64,000 bases of DNA from Croceicoccus bisphenolivorans (GCF_001634625.1 NZ_LRSE01000002.1:124001-188000), one strand, 5' to 3'. Positions 26,860 to 35,817 are shown, numbered from the stretch's first letter. Translations and numbers: made by a program. Notes: generated from the letters alone by a model not told the origin.

Positions 26860-27618
26860 ATGTCGGAGCGTCGTCGCGCAATCGTTGTCGGAGGGGCCGG
26901 CGGCCTGGGCAGCGAAATCTGTCGCAAGCTTGCGTCGGAAGGTCATCGCGTCGTGATCGCAGATTTCGATCTTGCACGGGCACAGGCACTGTTGCCGACG
27001 CTGGACGGCGCTGGTCACGTTGCGGTTCACATCGATGTGACGAAGGACGAGTTGGTTGATTCCGTATTCGAGGCGGAGGAGGCCAACGCACCTCTGGGTA
27101 TTCTGGTGATCGCGTCGGGCGGTCCGGTAGTTCACCTGGGTCAGGCGGTAAACGTGGCCACGATGGCGATCGCCGACTGGGAACGGACGCTGTCTCTCAA
27201 TCTCACCGGCGTGTTCCGCTGCATTCAGAAATTCGCCCAGCTGCGCATGGCCAGCCCGGTCGAGGATGCGCGTATCGTCATCGTCGGATCGGCGGCTGGC
27301 CTGGTTGCGGGCAACGGGACCGACGTGGCCTATTCGGTGTCCAAGGCGGCGCTGTTCGGCCTTGCTCGTCAGGCTGCGTTCGAACTGGCGAGCGCCGGAA
27401 TCACGGTAAACGTCGTGGCGCCGGGCCCGGTCGGGACCGAGGAGTTCCACCGCAACACCAATGAGCAGATCCGCGCTGCGATCGCCTCCAAATCGGTACT
27501 GAACCGGCTGGCAACACCGGAAGAAGTTGCCGGTGGCGTCATGTATCTCCTGTCGCCTGCGGCTTCGTACGTCACCGGCGCCACGATCGATATCAACGGC
27601 GGCATCCACATGCGCTGA
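26860..27618 (+). CDS. short-chain dehydrogenase/reductase
   Basis: This 252-aa SDR has the cofactor motif VGGAGGLGSE (residues 9-18), catalytic Ser in IVGSAAGLV, the active-site YSVSK, and a C-terminal TGATIDINGG. It belongs to the classical SDR group and probably oxidises or reduces a hydroxyl or keto group of an aromatic side chain or ring intermediate. ATG 26860 follows GAGAGGAG. It is divergent from the hydroxyquinol operon and followed 54 bp downstream by a SnoaL-like gene, with which it likely forms an operon. Confidence 0.88.
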   Translation: MSERRRAIVVGGAGGLGSEICRKLASEGHRVVIADFDLARAQALLPTLDGAGHVAVHIDVTKDELVDSVFEAEEANAPLGILVIASGGPVVHLGQAVNVATMAIADWERTLSLNLTGVFRCIQKFAQLRMASPVEDARIVIVGSAAGLVAGNGTDVAYSVSKAALFGLARQAAFELASAGITVNVVAPGPVGTEEFHRNTNEQIRAAIASKSVLNRLATPEEVAGGVMYLLSPAASYVTGATIDINGGIHMR

Positions 27619-27672
27619 GCGCGGGCGATGACTCCCGTTGCGCCTCGTCAGCTTGTTTTTAGGAACTGAATT

Positions 27673-28302
27673 ATGACTGCATCCATTGACGAATTATCCG
27701 TGAACGCGGCCGACCGTGACCGCGCCGAGGTTCGGCAACTGGTCGAAAACTGGGTCGTCTGGCGTGACGCCGGTGACTGGGATCGCTTCCGCACGGTGTG
27801 GCACGACGACGGACGGATGATGGCCACCTGGTGTCAGGCCAGCGCCGACGGTTTTATCGAAGCCAGCCGTGCCGGATGGGACAAGGGTGTCAGCATCCTC
27901 CACTTCCTCGGCGGCCATGCGTCCGACATCGTTGGCGATCGGGCGATCGCGCAGACCAAGATGACGATCAGCCAGCGTGCACTGGTGCACGGCGTGGCGG
28001 TGGACGTGGTGTGCACCGGCCGGTTCTACGACTTCCTTGAAAAGCGTGAAGGCCAATGGGGCATGGTGCTGCGCCAACCGATTTACGAAAAGGACCGGAT
28101 GGACCCGATCGATCCGGCGGCTCGGTTGGAGCTGGACCGAAACCTGCTCGAACGCTTTCCCGAAGGGTATCGGCATCTGGCCTATCTGCAGACCGGGATC
28201 GGTTACGAAGTGAAGGGGGACATGCCCGGTCTCAAGGGGCCGGAAGTGCAGGCTCTATATGCGCGGGGCAAGGCGTGGCTTTCCGGCGGTTCACCGGATT
28301 GA
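27673..28302 (+). CDS. SnoaL-like/NTF2 family protein (209 aa)
   Basis: This 209-aa protein has the SnoaL_4 opening (RAEVRQLVENWVVWRDAGDWDRF, then VWHDDGRMMATW) and an extended C-terminus (LERFPEGYRHLAYLQTGIGY) seen in NTF2-family proteins of catabolic clusters. An enzymatic role as dehydratase, isomerase or decarboxylase is likely. It is the third member of this fold in the island, after 11945 and 21018, and differs clearly from both. It lies directly after the SDR gene and converges on purU. Confidence 0.75.
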   Translation: MTASIDELSVNAADRDRAEVRQLVENWVVWRDAGDWDRFRTVWHDDGRMMATWCQASADGFIEASRAGWDKGVSILHFLGGHASDIVGDRAIAQTKMTISQRALVHGVAVDVVCTGRFYDFLEKREGQWGMVLRQPIYEKDRMDPIDPAARLELDRNLLERFPEGYRHLAYLQTGIGYEVKGDMPGLKGPEVQALYARGKAWLSGGSPD

Positions 28303-28383
28303 GCGGGCTGACCGTTCGCATACGCGACGGTGCGGGCGATGCGCAGCGCCGTTTGGACGGCGAGAATTTGGCGATGATGACCG

Positions 28384-28436
28384 ATGGTTCGATCCCGGCT
28401 CGGCCTACGGCGTAGACGCCGATCGGATCGAACCAT
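28384..28436. terminator. long inverted repeat between convergent genes
   Basis: ATGGTTCGATCC (28384-28395) and GGATCGAACCAT (28425-28436) form a perfect 12-bp inverted repeat with a 29-base, partly self-paired loop. It lies in the 272-bp gap between two convergent genes, so it may act as a bidirectional terminator. I see nothing else in the gap. Confidence 0.45.
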
Positions 28437-28574
28437 ACGACCAGCCCCCGCCTCGCGCAGGTCATCGTGTCGCGCGTAGTTGTCGACAGGGCACGCTCGT
28501 CGAAAGCCCGCTGCCTAGCGATGTGGCGGTGATCCGTTCGTTTCTGGTGGGGCAGGCGGCATGGCACCGGCGGG

Positions 28575-29429
28575 TCAGCTTTGGAACACGATCGTCCGCG
28601 CGCCGCTCAAAAGAACACGATCTTCGAGGTGCAGGCGGACGGCACGGGCGAGAACCCTGCGCTCGATGTCGCGCCCCTTACGGACCAGATCGTCCGGCGA
28701 GTCGGCGTGGCTGATCTGTTCGACATCCTGGGCGATGATCGGACCTTCATCGAGATCGGCGGTCACGTAGTGCGCGGTCGCCCCGATCATCTTCACGCCG
28801 CGTTCGTGCGCCTGGTGGTAAGGCTTGGCGCCCTTGAATCCTGGTAGAAAGCTATGGTGGATGTTGATGCAGCGGCCCGCGAGATAGCCGGCGAGATCGT
28901 CGGACAGGATCTGCATGTATCGGGCCAGCACGATGAGGTCTGCGCCGCTTTCCTCTATGATGGCCTTGATCTGCGCTTCCTGTTGCGGCTTGGTCTCGCG
29001 GGTGACGGGTAGATGGTGATAGGGCAGGTCGCCCAGCAGTGAGGTCTTCAGATGATCGCGCGCATGGTTCGAAACGACGCCCACGACGTTCATCGCCAGT
29101 TCGCCGGTTCGCTGGCGATAGAGCAGGTCGCCCAGGCAGTGATCGAATTTCGAAACCAGCAGCAACACGTTCTTGCGCTCGTCAAGAGGTGCGATTTCCC
29201 ACGTCATGGTGTGGTTGTCGGCCAGTTGCGAAAATGCTGAGGTCAGCGCCTGCATCGCGGCGGTGTCGACATCGAACACGATGCGCATGAAGAACAGGCC
29301 GGTCGCCGCTTCGTCGAATTGCTGCGCTTCAACGATGTTGCCGCCGCCGGCGGCAAGGCAACCGGCAACGGCCGCCACAAGCCCGGGCCGGTCGGCGCAC
29401 GACAGCGTAAGGACGAACCGGTTTGTCAT
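28575..29429 (-). CDS. purU: formyltetrahydrofolate deformylase
   Basis: PurU hydrolyses 10-formyl-THF to THF and formate. This 284-aa protein has an N-terminal ACT-like domain (FVLTLSCADRPGLVAAVAG) and a formyltransferase-fold catalytic domain with INIHHSFLPGFKGAKPYHQA and the catalytic Asp segment ADLDEGPIIAQDV. It is the last gene of a minus-strand operon led by a CrtI-like oxidoreductase. In a cluster with a THF-dependent O-demethylase its likely job is to free THF and dump the methoxyl carbon as formate. This might also be an ordinary housekeeping copy. Confidence 0.93.
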   Translation of the reverse strand: MTNRFVLTLSCADRPGLVAAVAGCLAAGGGNIVEAQQFDEAATGLFFMRIVFDVDTAAMQALTSAFSQLADNHTMTWEIAPLDERKNVLLLVSKFDHCLGDLLYRQRTGELAMNVVGVVSNHARDHLKTSLLGDLPYHHLPVTRETKPQQEAQIKAIIEESGADLIVLARYMQILSDDLAGYLAGRCINIHHSFLPGFKGAKPYHQAHERGVKMIGATAHYVTADLDEGPIIAQDVEQISHADSPDDLVRKGRDIERRVLARAVRLHLEDRVLLSGARTIVFQS

Positions 29430-29496
29430 CTAAATCTCCATTTGAAAAAGCGGTGATGAAGGTGGCCGGGCGCGGGGGCTGGCGCCGCCCGGCGCG

Positions 29497-29829
29497 CTAT
29501 CGCATCACCAGATAGTTGACCGGGTCGACGGTCGTTACCCGGACGGCCACCTTCACATCGGCGATCCCGCGCAAGACCATCCGCAATTCTTCGCACGCGG
29601 CGACGATCGACTCCCGAGTTCGCTCCGGCTTGGGCAAAATCTGCATCTCCACGGCGAACTGCGCCTGATCGGCAAGACCGGAAACCGGCACGATCGCCAG
29701 TTGGGCAAGATCGAGAGGGACCGCCAGCCTGTCGCAAAGCAGCGCGCGCATGGCGGGCAAGGCAGCGTGGAGTGCCTTGATAGTCTCCGTGCCCATCGCC
29801 TGATCGGCGAAGATCTTCATGTTCGGCAT
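29497..29829 (-). CDS. small protein of unknown function, possibly tautomerase-like
   Basis: This 110-aa soluble protein starts MPNMKIFADQ, has FAVEMQILPKPERTRESI in the middle, and ends VDPVNYLVMR. The pattern of N-terminal strand, helix, then strand and a second helix recalls tautomerase or CHMI-type proteins, but residue 2 rather than the mature Pro1 position cannot be judged, and I do not claim the family. ATG 29829 has AAGGGTG upstream. It lies 67 bp before purU in the same operon. Confidence 0.6.
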   Translation of the reverse strand: MPNMKIFADQAMGTETIKALHAALPAMRALLCDRLAVPLDLAQLAIVPVSGLADQAQFAVEMQILPKPERTRESIVAACEELRMVLRGIADVKVAVRVTTVDPVNYLVMR

Positions 29830-29995
29830 GAAAACACCCTTCACGAAACGCGCTGTGAAACCAATGCGACGGCGGCTATCGGCCACTGCCATATCGCCGG
29901 GCTGGCAGGGTGGCGAAACACTACCGCCCCCTCGCGCCGGCCCAGCCCTATGTCCGCATTGCCCGGGCCGCCCGTGGCTGGCCTGCCAATGCCGC

Positions 29996-30232
29996 CTACG
30001 CCTTCGACGCGTCGGCCTTGGTCGACGATCGGAACGGCATGGTCAGGACGAACCAGATGATCCCCGGCGTCAGGAGCGACAGGAGGTTGCGCACTTCTTC
30101 GGGACGCAGCCGCGCCGTCATCGGCATTGCGCCGTAGATCTTGCCGCGAATGACAAGATCGTTGCCCTCGCGCTCCAGTTCGCTGATCGCCATCAGCTCG
30201 CCCTTGTTGGCGTCGAAAATCTTTGCGGTCAT
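29996..30232 (-). CDS. 78-aa protein with one membrane-like segment
   Basis: This short protein (IFDANKGELMAISELEREG at the start, then a hydrophobic stretch TPGIIWFVLTMPF near residues 55-67) overlaps the stop of the upstream CrtI-like gene by ATGA (30229-30232), implying translational coupling. Its function is unknown; it may anchor or complete the oxidoreductase. The 166 bp to the next gene hold nothing that I can identify. Confidence 0.65.
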   Translation of the reverse strand: MTAKIFDANKGELMAISELEREGNDLVIRGKIYGAMPMTARLRPEEVRNLLSLLTPGIIWFVLTMPFRSSTKADASKA

Positions 30233-31815
30233 TGTGCGACTACCTTGTCGAAGTTGATGCCTAGATCATCGCAGATCCTGATCGCCGTCGGCCGGCCGAT
30301 TCCGAACACACCGCCACCGGGGTGCATGAACGGCCCGCACAGGTACAGGCGGTCCACGCCGGGCACGGCATATTGCGACAGTTCGGGGGTGGGGCGATAT
30401 CCGCTGAGGTGGAAGAATTGCGAACCCAGGCCGCCAGCGTCGCCATAGAGCATGCTGTTGGGCGACCACCGCGTCATGTCGAGCGGGGAATCGACCGTGC
30501 GCTGAAGAATATTGTCCTTCACGCCGGGTATGAAGTGGTCCAGCCGTTCGATCAGCCGGTCCGCGACCTGCTCCTTTATGCTGTCCCACTTCTGCGGCCC
30601 GCCGTCGGCCAGATTGTATGGCTGGAACGAGAGGACGTAGAGCAGCGCCTTGCCCTCGGGCTGGCGACCGGGCATCGCCATCGCCCCGCCGCTCAGCAGC
30701 GGATTGTCGAGCGAGGTTCGCCCGTGGCGCAGCGGATCATACGATTGCAGGTATTCGGTAAGGGTATTTGCAGAGACGAATTCGCCGAAACCGTCGGTTC
30801 CCTCTGTGCCGTCCGGCCCCTTGCGGTTGAGCGGCCGATCGAGCGCGGCGTCGATCTTGACGAGCGAGAACGGTGCAGGAAGCGTGCGCTTGGCGCGGGC
30901 GAGCACATCGGGCTCTATCCCGTCGACGAACCTGTCGAGGTGGTGCGGGTGGATCGAGGCGACGACGGCATCCCTGGCAACAAACTGCCGCCCGTCGGTC
31001 GTTTCCACGCCGGTTGCTCGTCCTCCGCTGGTGAGGACGCGGGCAACCTCGCAGTTGGTGATCACATCGCCGCCGTGATGTTCGATACACCGGGCCAGTG
31101 CGGTGGCCAGCATCCCGCTGCCGCCGATCGGCATGCCCACGCCATATTTGTGCGCGAAGGCGGGTGTCATGAGCATGGCGATGCCGGTGCCCATGTCATC
31201 GGGAAACTGCGGGAACCCTTCGGAGGTCAGCCGGAGCAGGTGGATTTTCAGCAGGTCACTCTCGAACAGTTCGTTCACGATCTGCAGCGGGCTGCGCAGC
31301 ATATAGTCGATGACCCGGCGGCCATCCTCGCTCTGCTCCAGAATGCCCAGGAACACCGACATCGGCAGGGGCACAGTGAACATGCCTGCCACCACCATCG
31401 GCAGGATGCGCATGCCCCAGACGACGAATTCGCGGTAGGTTTCGGCATCTTTCAGCGAAAACTGCGCGATCTGATCGCACATCGCATCCAGATCGAGCAG
31501 ATGATGCAAGGTGCGGTAATCGTCGAGGACAGTCGTTGCCATCGCGGGAGGGCGGAAATATTGCAGCCCGAACTGCGAGAGAAGGCCAAGCTCGTCGTTC
31601 AGGATCATCGGATTGGCTTGTGCCATCGCGTGCACGACCGAATGTTTGTCGTACTTGAAGCCGGGCGCATCGCGTTCCAGCGTCACGGCGCCGCCGCCGA
31701 TAACGTCGTTGCGTTCCAGCACAGCGACTTTCTTCCCGGCCTTGGCCAGGTAGGCTGCCGCGCCCAGTGTGTTCTGGCCGCTGCCCATCACCACGATATC
31801 ATAAGTTTCGGTCAT
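30229..31815 (-). CDS. CrtI/phytoene-desaturase-like FAD oxidoreductase
   Basis: This 528-aa flavoprotein has the N-terminal FAD motif IVVMGSGQNTLGAAAYLAKAGKKVAVLE, the GGG...ERDAPGFKYD substrate-entrance region, and the C-terminal second FAD segment (DRLYLCGPFMHPGGGVFGIGRP). The family includes carotenoid desaturases and many uncharacterised catabolic dehydrogenases. Here a role in desaturating or dehydrogenating a pathway intermediate is more likely than carotenoid synthesis. I chose ATG 31815 with AGAGAG upstream. The longer frame to 31887 runs into the decayed transposase. It heads an operon with two small genes and purU. Confidence 0.82.
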   Translation of the reverse strand: MTETYDIVVMGSGQNTLGAAAYLAKAGKKVAVLERNDVIGGGAVTLERDAPGFKYDKHSVVHAMAQANPMILNDELGLLSQFGLQYFRPPAMATTVLDDYRTLHHLLDLDAMCDQIAQFSLKDAETYREFVVWGMRILPMVVAGMFTVPLPMSVFLGILEQSEDGRRVIDYMLRSPLQIVNELFESDLLKIHLLRLTSEGFPQFPDDMGTGIAMLMTPAFAHKYGVGMPIGGSGMLATALARCIEHHGGDVITNCEVARVLTSGGRATGVETTDGRQFVARDAVVASIHPHHLDRFVDGIEPDVLARAKRTLPAPFSLVKIDAALDRPLNRKGPDGTEGTDGFGEFVSANTLTEYLQSYDPLRHGRTSLDNPLLSGGAMAMPGRQPEGKALLYVLSFQPYNLADGGPQKWDSIKEQVADRLIERLDHFIPGVKDNILQRTVDSPLDMTRWSPNSMLYGDAGGLGSQFFHLSGYRPTPELSQYAVPGVDRLYLCGPFMHPGGGVFGIGRPTAIRICDDLGINFDKVVAQ

Positions 31816-31883
31816 GTCGCTCTCTGCATATGGATGGTCGTTGATCGAAGCGCTGGCCATTGGCCGCTTCGATCGGTTGCCCG

Positions 31884-32858
31884 TCATATGCCGCGCATCC
31901 GCTCTCTTTTTCTATTCCTGATTGGTCCCACGGTTTGATGGTACGCGTCGGACACAAAGAGATGTGGATGGGTTTCGCGCATCCGGGTGACGTAATTGTG
32001 CGGGGTCAGCCCGCGCAGGCATTTCAACTTGCGCTTGTAATTCAGCGTGAACAGAAAATGGGCGATATAGGTTTCGACATCTTCCAGGCTATCGTAAAGA
32101 AAGCCGAGCTTTCCGAATTCGCTTGGCGATCGCCCCTCACTGGTCAACCAGCCACCCTCAAGATGGTAGATCCTGTGAACGATGCGATAGTGCGCGCAGC
32201 GGTCCCCGAAAGCCTGGCTGGCGAAATGGCCGGTCGGCGCTTCGAGATAGCGGATCGGGTAAACGCTCTGGATGCGGCTGCTGGTGAATACGGTGTGGAC
32301 CCGGTACGGGATGGCGGCGATCAGCGCGTCGAGAAATTTGACCGTTGTCGCCTTGCTCGTGCGTCTCACCAGATAAGTGAACGTGAATTTGCTGACGCGA
32401 TCGGTCGCTGCGTAGAGGTAGAGCTTGCCTTCCGCAGTACGGATTTCCGTCAGAGAGAGAAGAAACATCCCGATCCGGGCGGCAGGGGGGCGCCGTTCCG
32501 CACCGTGGTCGATGTCGATCCTCGGCAATTGGCTGATGCCATGACGCTGAAAACAGCGATGCAGCGATGATCGCGTGAGGTGCGGGATCGATATCTGCAA
32601 AGCGTAAAGGCAATCGTCGAGCGGCAGCATGGCATGTCGCCGGAACGTGACCGCCATCGCTTCCTCTTCTACCGACAGCGAAGTGGAGCGCGGTTCGGCC
32701 GGGCCACGCTTCAGATCGTGGACGAATGCGCGCTTTTTCCATTTCGCAACTGTCTTGGGATTGATGCCATAGGTCTTGGCCAAGGCCCGGACACTGCGCG
32801 AACTGCGTTGAATTGCGTCGCGCTCTGCGGCGGTAGTGGCCTCGGCCATGTCCGGCAT
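31884..32858 (-). pseudogene. decayed IS481-type transposase ORF without DDE residues
   Basis: The frame encodes 324 aa with an N-terminal helix-turn-helix (RALAKTYGINPKTVAKWKKR), a TEIRTAEGKLYLYAATDRVSKF core and a C-terminal CLRGLTPHNYV, as in IS481 transposases. The three catalytic positions are lost. The usual DIAEVRT Asp is Ser (LLSLTEIRT), the TDNGTHFT block reads FTSSRIQSVY, and the NGQVER Glu block reads TSEGRSPSEFG. The frame is still open over its whole length, which is odd for a dead gene. Terminal repeats could not be found. It ends next to the CrtI-like gene's promoter, and the 274 bp upstream (32859-33132) hold no gene. Confidence 0.75.
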
Positions 32859-33132
32859 TCGTGCTATTTACCCATCCTCGTTTCCGGCACTCGTACAGTA
32901 TTCGCATCCGCCATCCGTGTCATCGCGAACACATGCAAGGTCAGCGGTCATCTCACGCCGCGCAAACAAACCGGACAGAAGACCGGGCCCTGCCCGATCA
33001 TTGTACCAACTCGATTCACCCCTTTACGCGCAAGAGTCATCCTATAATGCTGAATCTGCCACAGCCGCGTGAGCTTTCCGGTTCGAGCCTCCAGTCGACC
33101 AGACAAATTCGCCCTGATCATCCCGATCGGTA

Positions 33133-34341
33133 TCACACCTGCTCAATCGCCAGCGCCAGCCCCATGCCGACTCCGACACACAAGGTCGCAAGGCCGCGTC
33201 GGCCGCCGGTCTTTTCGAGGTGATGAACCAGGCTCAATGCGATGCGCGCGCCTGACATGCCTAGCGGATGACCTAGTGCGATTGCGCCGCCGTTCGGGTT
33301 CACATGCGGTGCATCGTCGGCAAGGCCCAGGCCGCGGGTGACGGCAAGAGCCTGGGCGGCGAAGGCTTCGTTCAGTTCGATCGCGTCGAAATCGCCGATG
33401 GTCATGCCGAGACGGGCAAGCAGCTTGTTTGTCGCGGGCAAGGGGCCGATGCCCATCACGCGCGGTTCGACCCCGGCGCTGGCCATCCCCAGTATCCGTG
33501 CGCGCGGCCTGAGGCCGTGAGCCTTGGCGGCGGCTTCGCTGGCGACGATCATCGCCGCCGCGCCATCGTTGATGCCCGATGCGTTGCCAGCGGTGACGGT
33601 GCCTTCGGGGCCGAACAGCGGCTTTAGCCGGGCAAGCGTTTCGATCGTCGTGTCTGCGCGTGGGTGCTCGTCGGTATCGGCAATGCTCGTCTCGCCCTTC
33701 TGGCGCCCCGGCACGGTGACCGGCACGATCTCTTCCGCGAAGAAGCCGTTGCGCTGCGCGGCAGCGGTACGTTCCTGGCTGCGCAAGGCGAATGCGTCCT
33801 GATCGACGCGCGAAATGCGATGATCCTGTGCGACGTTCTCTCCGGTGCGCGGCATTGTCTCGGTGCCGTAAAGCGCGTCGAGCGCCGGGTTGACGAAGCG
33901 CCAGCCCATTGTCGTATCTTCCAGTTTTTGCCCGCGGCCAAAGGCAGTTTCGGCCTTGCCCATCACGAACGGTGCGCGGGTCATGCTTTCAACCCCGCCG
34001 GCGATCGCGACGTTAAGTTCGCCGGCGCCGATCGCCCGCGCCGCGGCGCCTACGGCGTCGAGGCCGGATGCGCAAAGGCGATTAAGCGTAACGCCTGGCA
34101 CGTCGCACGGCAGGCCGGCGAGAAGCAGGCTCATCCGCGCGACATTGCGGTTGTCTTCGCCTGACTGATTGGCACAGCCATAGAACACCTCTTCGATGGC
34201 GACCGGGTCGAGCGTCGGATTGCGCTCGATCAGAGCCCGCAGCGGCACGGCGCCAAGGTCGTCGGCGCGCACTTGCGCCAGCATGCCGCCATAGCGGCCT
34301 ATTGGGGTGCGGACGGCGTCGCAGATGAAAGCCGGGGTCAT
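33133..34341 (-). CDS. pcaF: 3-oxoadipyl-CoA thiolase
   Basis: This 402-aa thiolase splits 3-oxoadipyl-CoA into succinyl-CoA and acetyl-CoA. It has the acyl-enzyme Cys in [13 protein letters not shown] (about residue 90), the [10 protein letters not shown] motif, [10 protein letters not shown] with the catalytic His, and the C-terminal catalytic Cys in TLCVGVGMG. The N-terminus ([16 protein letters not shown]) is typical of PcaF. It follows pcaJ by 11 bp. Together with pcaIJ it completes the lower pathway from hydroxyquinol. Confidence 0.95.
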   Translation of the reverse strand: MTPAFICDAVRTPIGRYGGMLAQVRADDLGAVPLRALIERNPTLDPVAIEEVFYGCANQSGEDNRNVARMSLLLAGLPCDVPGVTLNRLCASGLDAVGAAARAIGAGELNVAIAGGVESMTRAPFVMGKAETAFGRGQKLEDTTMGWRFVNPALDALYGTETMPRTGENVAQDHRISRVDQDAFALRSQERTAAAQRNGFFAEEIVPVTVPGRQKGETSIADTDEHPRADTTIETLARLKPLFGPEGTVTAGNASGINDGAAAMIVASEAAAKAHGLRPRARILGMASAGVEPRVMGIGPLPATNKLLARLGMTIGDFDAIELNEAFAAQALAVTRGLGLADDAPHVNPNGGAIALGHPLGMSGARIALSLVHHLEKTGGRRGLATLCVGVGMGLALAIEQV

Positions 34342-34352
34342 CTATATTCCTT

Positions 34353-34991
34353 TCAGGCGAGCGCGAGGGGCAGGCCGGTCATGCCGCGCAGATCGTCGAG
34401 GGTGAGGCCATCGATCATCTCGACGACGCGGGCGCCATCCGGGCCGAGTTCGAAGACCGCCCGGTCGGTGTAGACCCGCGAAACGCAGGCGATCCCGGTC
34501 AGCGCATAGCTACACCGCTCCACCAGCTTGCTCTGCCCATCCTTGGTCAGAAGCTCCATCATGACGAAAGTCTGCTTGGCTCCGATGGCAAGGTCCATCG
34601 CGCCGCCCACTGCCGGGATCGCACCAGGTTGGCCGGTATGCCAGTTGGCCAGATCGCCGGTTACCGAAACCTGGAATGCGCCAAGCACGCAGATGTCGAG
34701 ATGCCCGCCGCGCATCATTGCGAAGCTGTCGGCATGATGAAAGTAGCAGCCCCCGGTAAGCAAGGTCACCGCTTGCTTGCCAGCGTTGATGAGGTCCCAA
34801 TCCTCCTGCCCCTTTTCGGGCGCGGGCCCCATGCCGAGAAGGCCGTTCTCGCTTTGCAGGAAGATATCGCGGTCGACGGGCAGGTAATCGGCCACTTTGG
34901 TCGGCAGGCCAATGCCAAGGTTCACGTAGGCGCCTTCGGGAATGTCGCGGGCGACACGGGCGGCGATCTGGTCTCTGGTAAGCGGGTTCAT
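34353..34991 (-). CDS. pcaJ: 3-oxoadipate CoA-transferase, beta subunit
   Basis: This 212-aa subunit carries the catalytic Glu motif SENGLLGMGPAP and the GGAMDLA segment of class I CoA-transferase beta subunits. With PcaI it moves CoA from succinyl-CoA to 3-oxoadipate. ATG 34991 gives the normal family length. The longer open frame upstream overlaps pcaI out of frame and is not coding. Scot/AtoA relatives are similar, but the operon with pcaF supports PcaJ. Confidence 0.93.
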   Translation of the reverse strand: MNPLTRDQIAARVARDIPEGAYVNLGIGLPTKVADYLPVDRDIFLQSENGLLGMGPAPEKGQEDWDLINAGKQAVTLLTGGCYFHHADSFAMMRGGHLDICVLGAFQVSVTGDLANWHTGQPGAIPAVGGAMDLAIGAKQTFVMMELLTKDGQSKLVERCSYALTGIACVSRVYTDRAVFELGPDGARVVEMIDGLTLDDLRGMTGLPLALA

Positions 34992-35005
34992 GGCGATGCT
35001 TCCGT

Positions 35006-35707
35006 TCAGGCGGCGGTTGCCGTGGGGGCGACCAGTGGGGAGGGCTGTCCAATCTGGATCAGGCGCTGAACGAAGATGCCGGGGGTCACCACCGCTTCGG
35101 GATCGAGTTCGCCTAGCGGGACGACTTGCGCAACCTGGGCGATCGTGGCCTTGGCGGCCATTGCCATGATCGGCCCGAAATTGCGCGCCGTCTTGCGATA
35201 GACCAGATTGCCCCAGCGATCGCCGCGATCCGCCTTGATCAGGGCGAAATCGGCATGGATCGGATATTCCAGAACGTAGTTGCGTCCGTTGATGGTGCGC
35301 GTTTCCTTGCCTTCGGCCAGCAGTGTGCCGAACCCGGTTGGCGTGAAGATCGCGCCCAAGCCGGCGCCCGCCGCGTGGATGCGCGCGGCAAGGTTTCCTT
35401 GCGGCACCAGTTCCAGCTCGATCTCGCCGGCGCGGTAGCGCGCGTCGAAATGATGCGAATCGCTTTGTCGCGGGAACGAGCAGATGATCTTGCGCACCCG
35501 TCCGGCCTTGATAAGCGCGGCAACGCCCGTCTCTCCGTTTCCGGCATTGTTGTTGATGATCGTCAGGCCGCCGATGCCGCGCGCGATCAGCGCGTCGATC
35601 AGTTGGTCGGGCATCCCCGCGGTTCCAAAGCCGCCGATCATCACCGACGCACCGTCGAAGATATCGGCAACCGCCGCCTCTGCCGAGGCCATCGTCTTGT
35701 CCACCAT
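35006..35707 (-). CDS. pcaI: 3-oxoadipate CoA-transferase, alpha subunit
   Basis: This 233-aa alpha subunit has the CoA-binding motif MIGGFGTAGMPDQLI and NNNAGNGETG, as in PcaI/ScoA. ATG 35707 has AGAGGGAG upstream. It is the first gene of pcaIJF, transcribed away from the IclR regulator gene at 35818 across a 110-bp spacer containing repeated CCGAT elements. Confidence 0.93.
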   Translation of the reverse strand: MVDKTMASAEAAVADIFDGASVMIGGFGTAGMPDQLIDALIARGIGGLTIINNNAGNGETGVAALIKAGRVRKIICSFPRQSDSHHFDARYRAGEIELELVPQGNLAARIHAAGAGLGAIFTPTGFGTLLAEGKETRTINGRNYVLEYPIHADFALIKADRGDRWGNLVYRKTARNFGPIMAMAAKATIAQVAQVVPLGELDPEAVVTPGIFVQRLIQIGQPSPLVAPTATAA

Positions 35708-35769
35708 GCGAATCTCCCTCTCCGGCAACCGGCTTCCATCTGATCTCTGAACCGGTTCGATCTTGTGTC

Positions 35770-35803
35770 AACCGATAAACATGATATTGTCCGATTATCG
35801 GTT
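35770..35803. promoter_or_regulatory. IclR-type operator in the pcaI/regulator spacer
   Basis: AACCGATAA (35770-35778) and TTATCGGTT (35795-35803) form a perfect 9-bp inverted repeat, and CCGATTATCGG (35791-35801) is itself a palindrome. CCGAT-type half-sites therefore occur three times, a layout like the tripartite sites of PcaU/PcaR regulators. The position between the divergent genes supports control of pcaIJF and autoregulation. Confidence 0.7.
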
Positions 35804-35817
35804 ACTTCAGGTGCGTG

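Noticed and set aside
28303-28574. Short plus-strand frames between the SnoaL-like gene and purU
   Set aside because: They are short, change frame often and surround a long inverted repeat; no family is recognisable.
30322-31938. 538-aa plus-strand ORF opposite the CrtI-like gene
   Set aside because: It mirrors the codon structure of the real minus-strand gene, has no known motif and no good start site.
32859-33132. Terminal repeats of the IS481-like element or a small gene
   Set aside because: No convincing inverted repeat pair or coding frame could be found by eye in this spacer.
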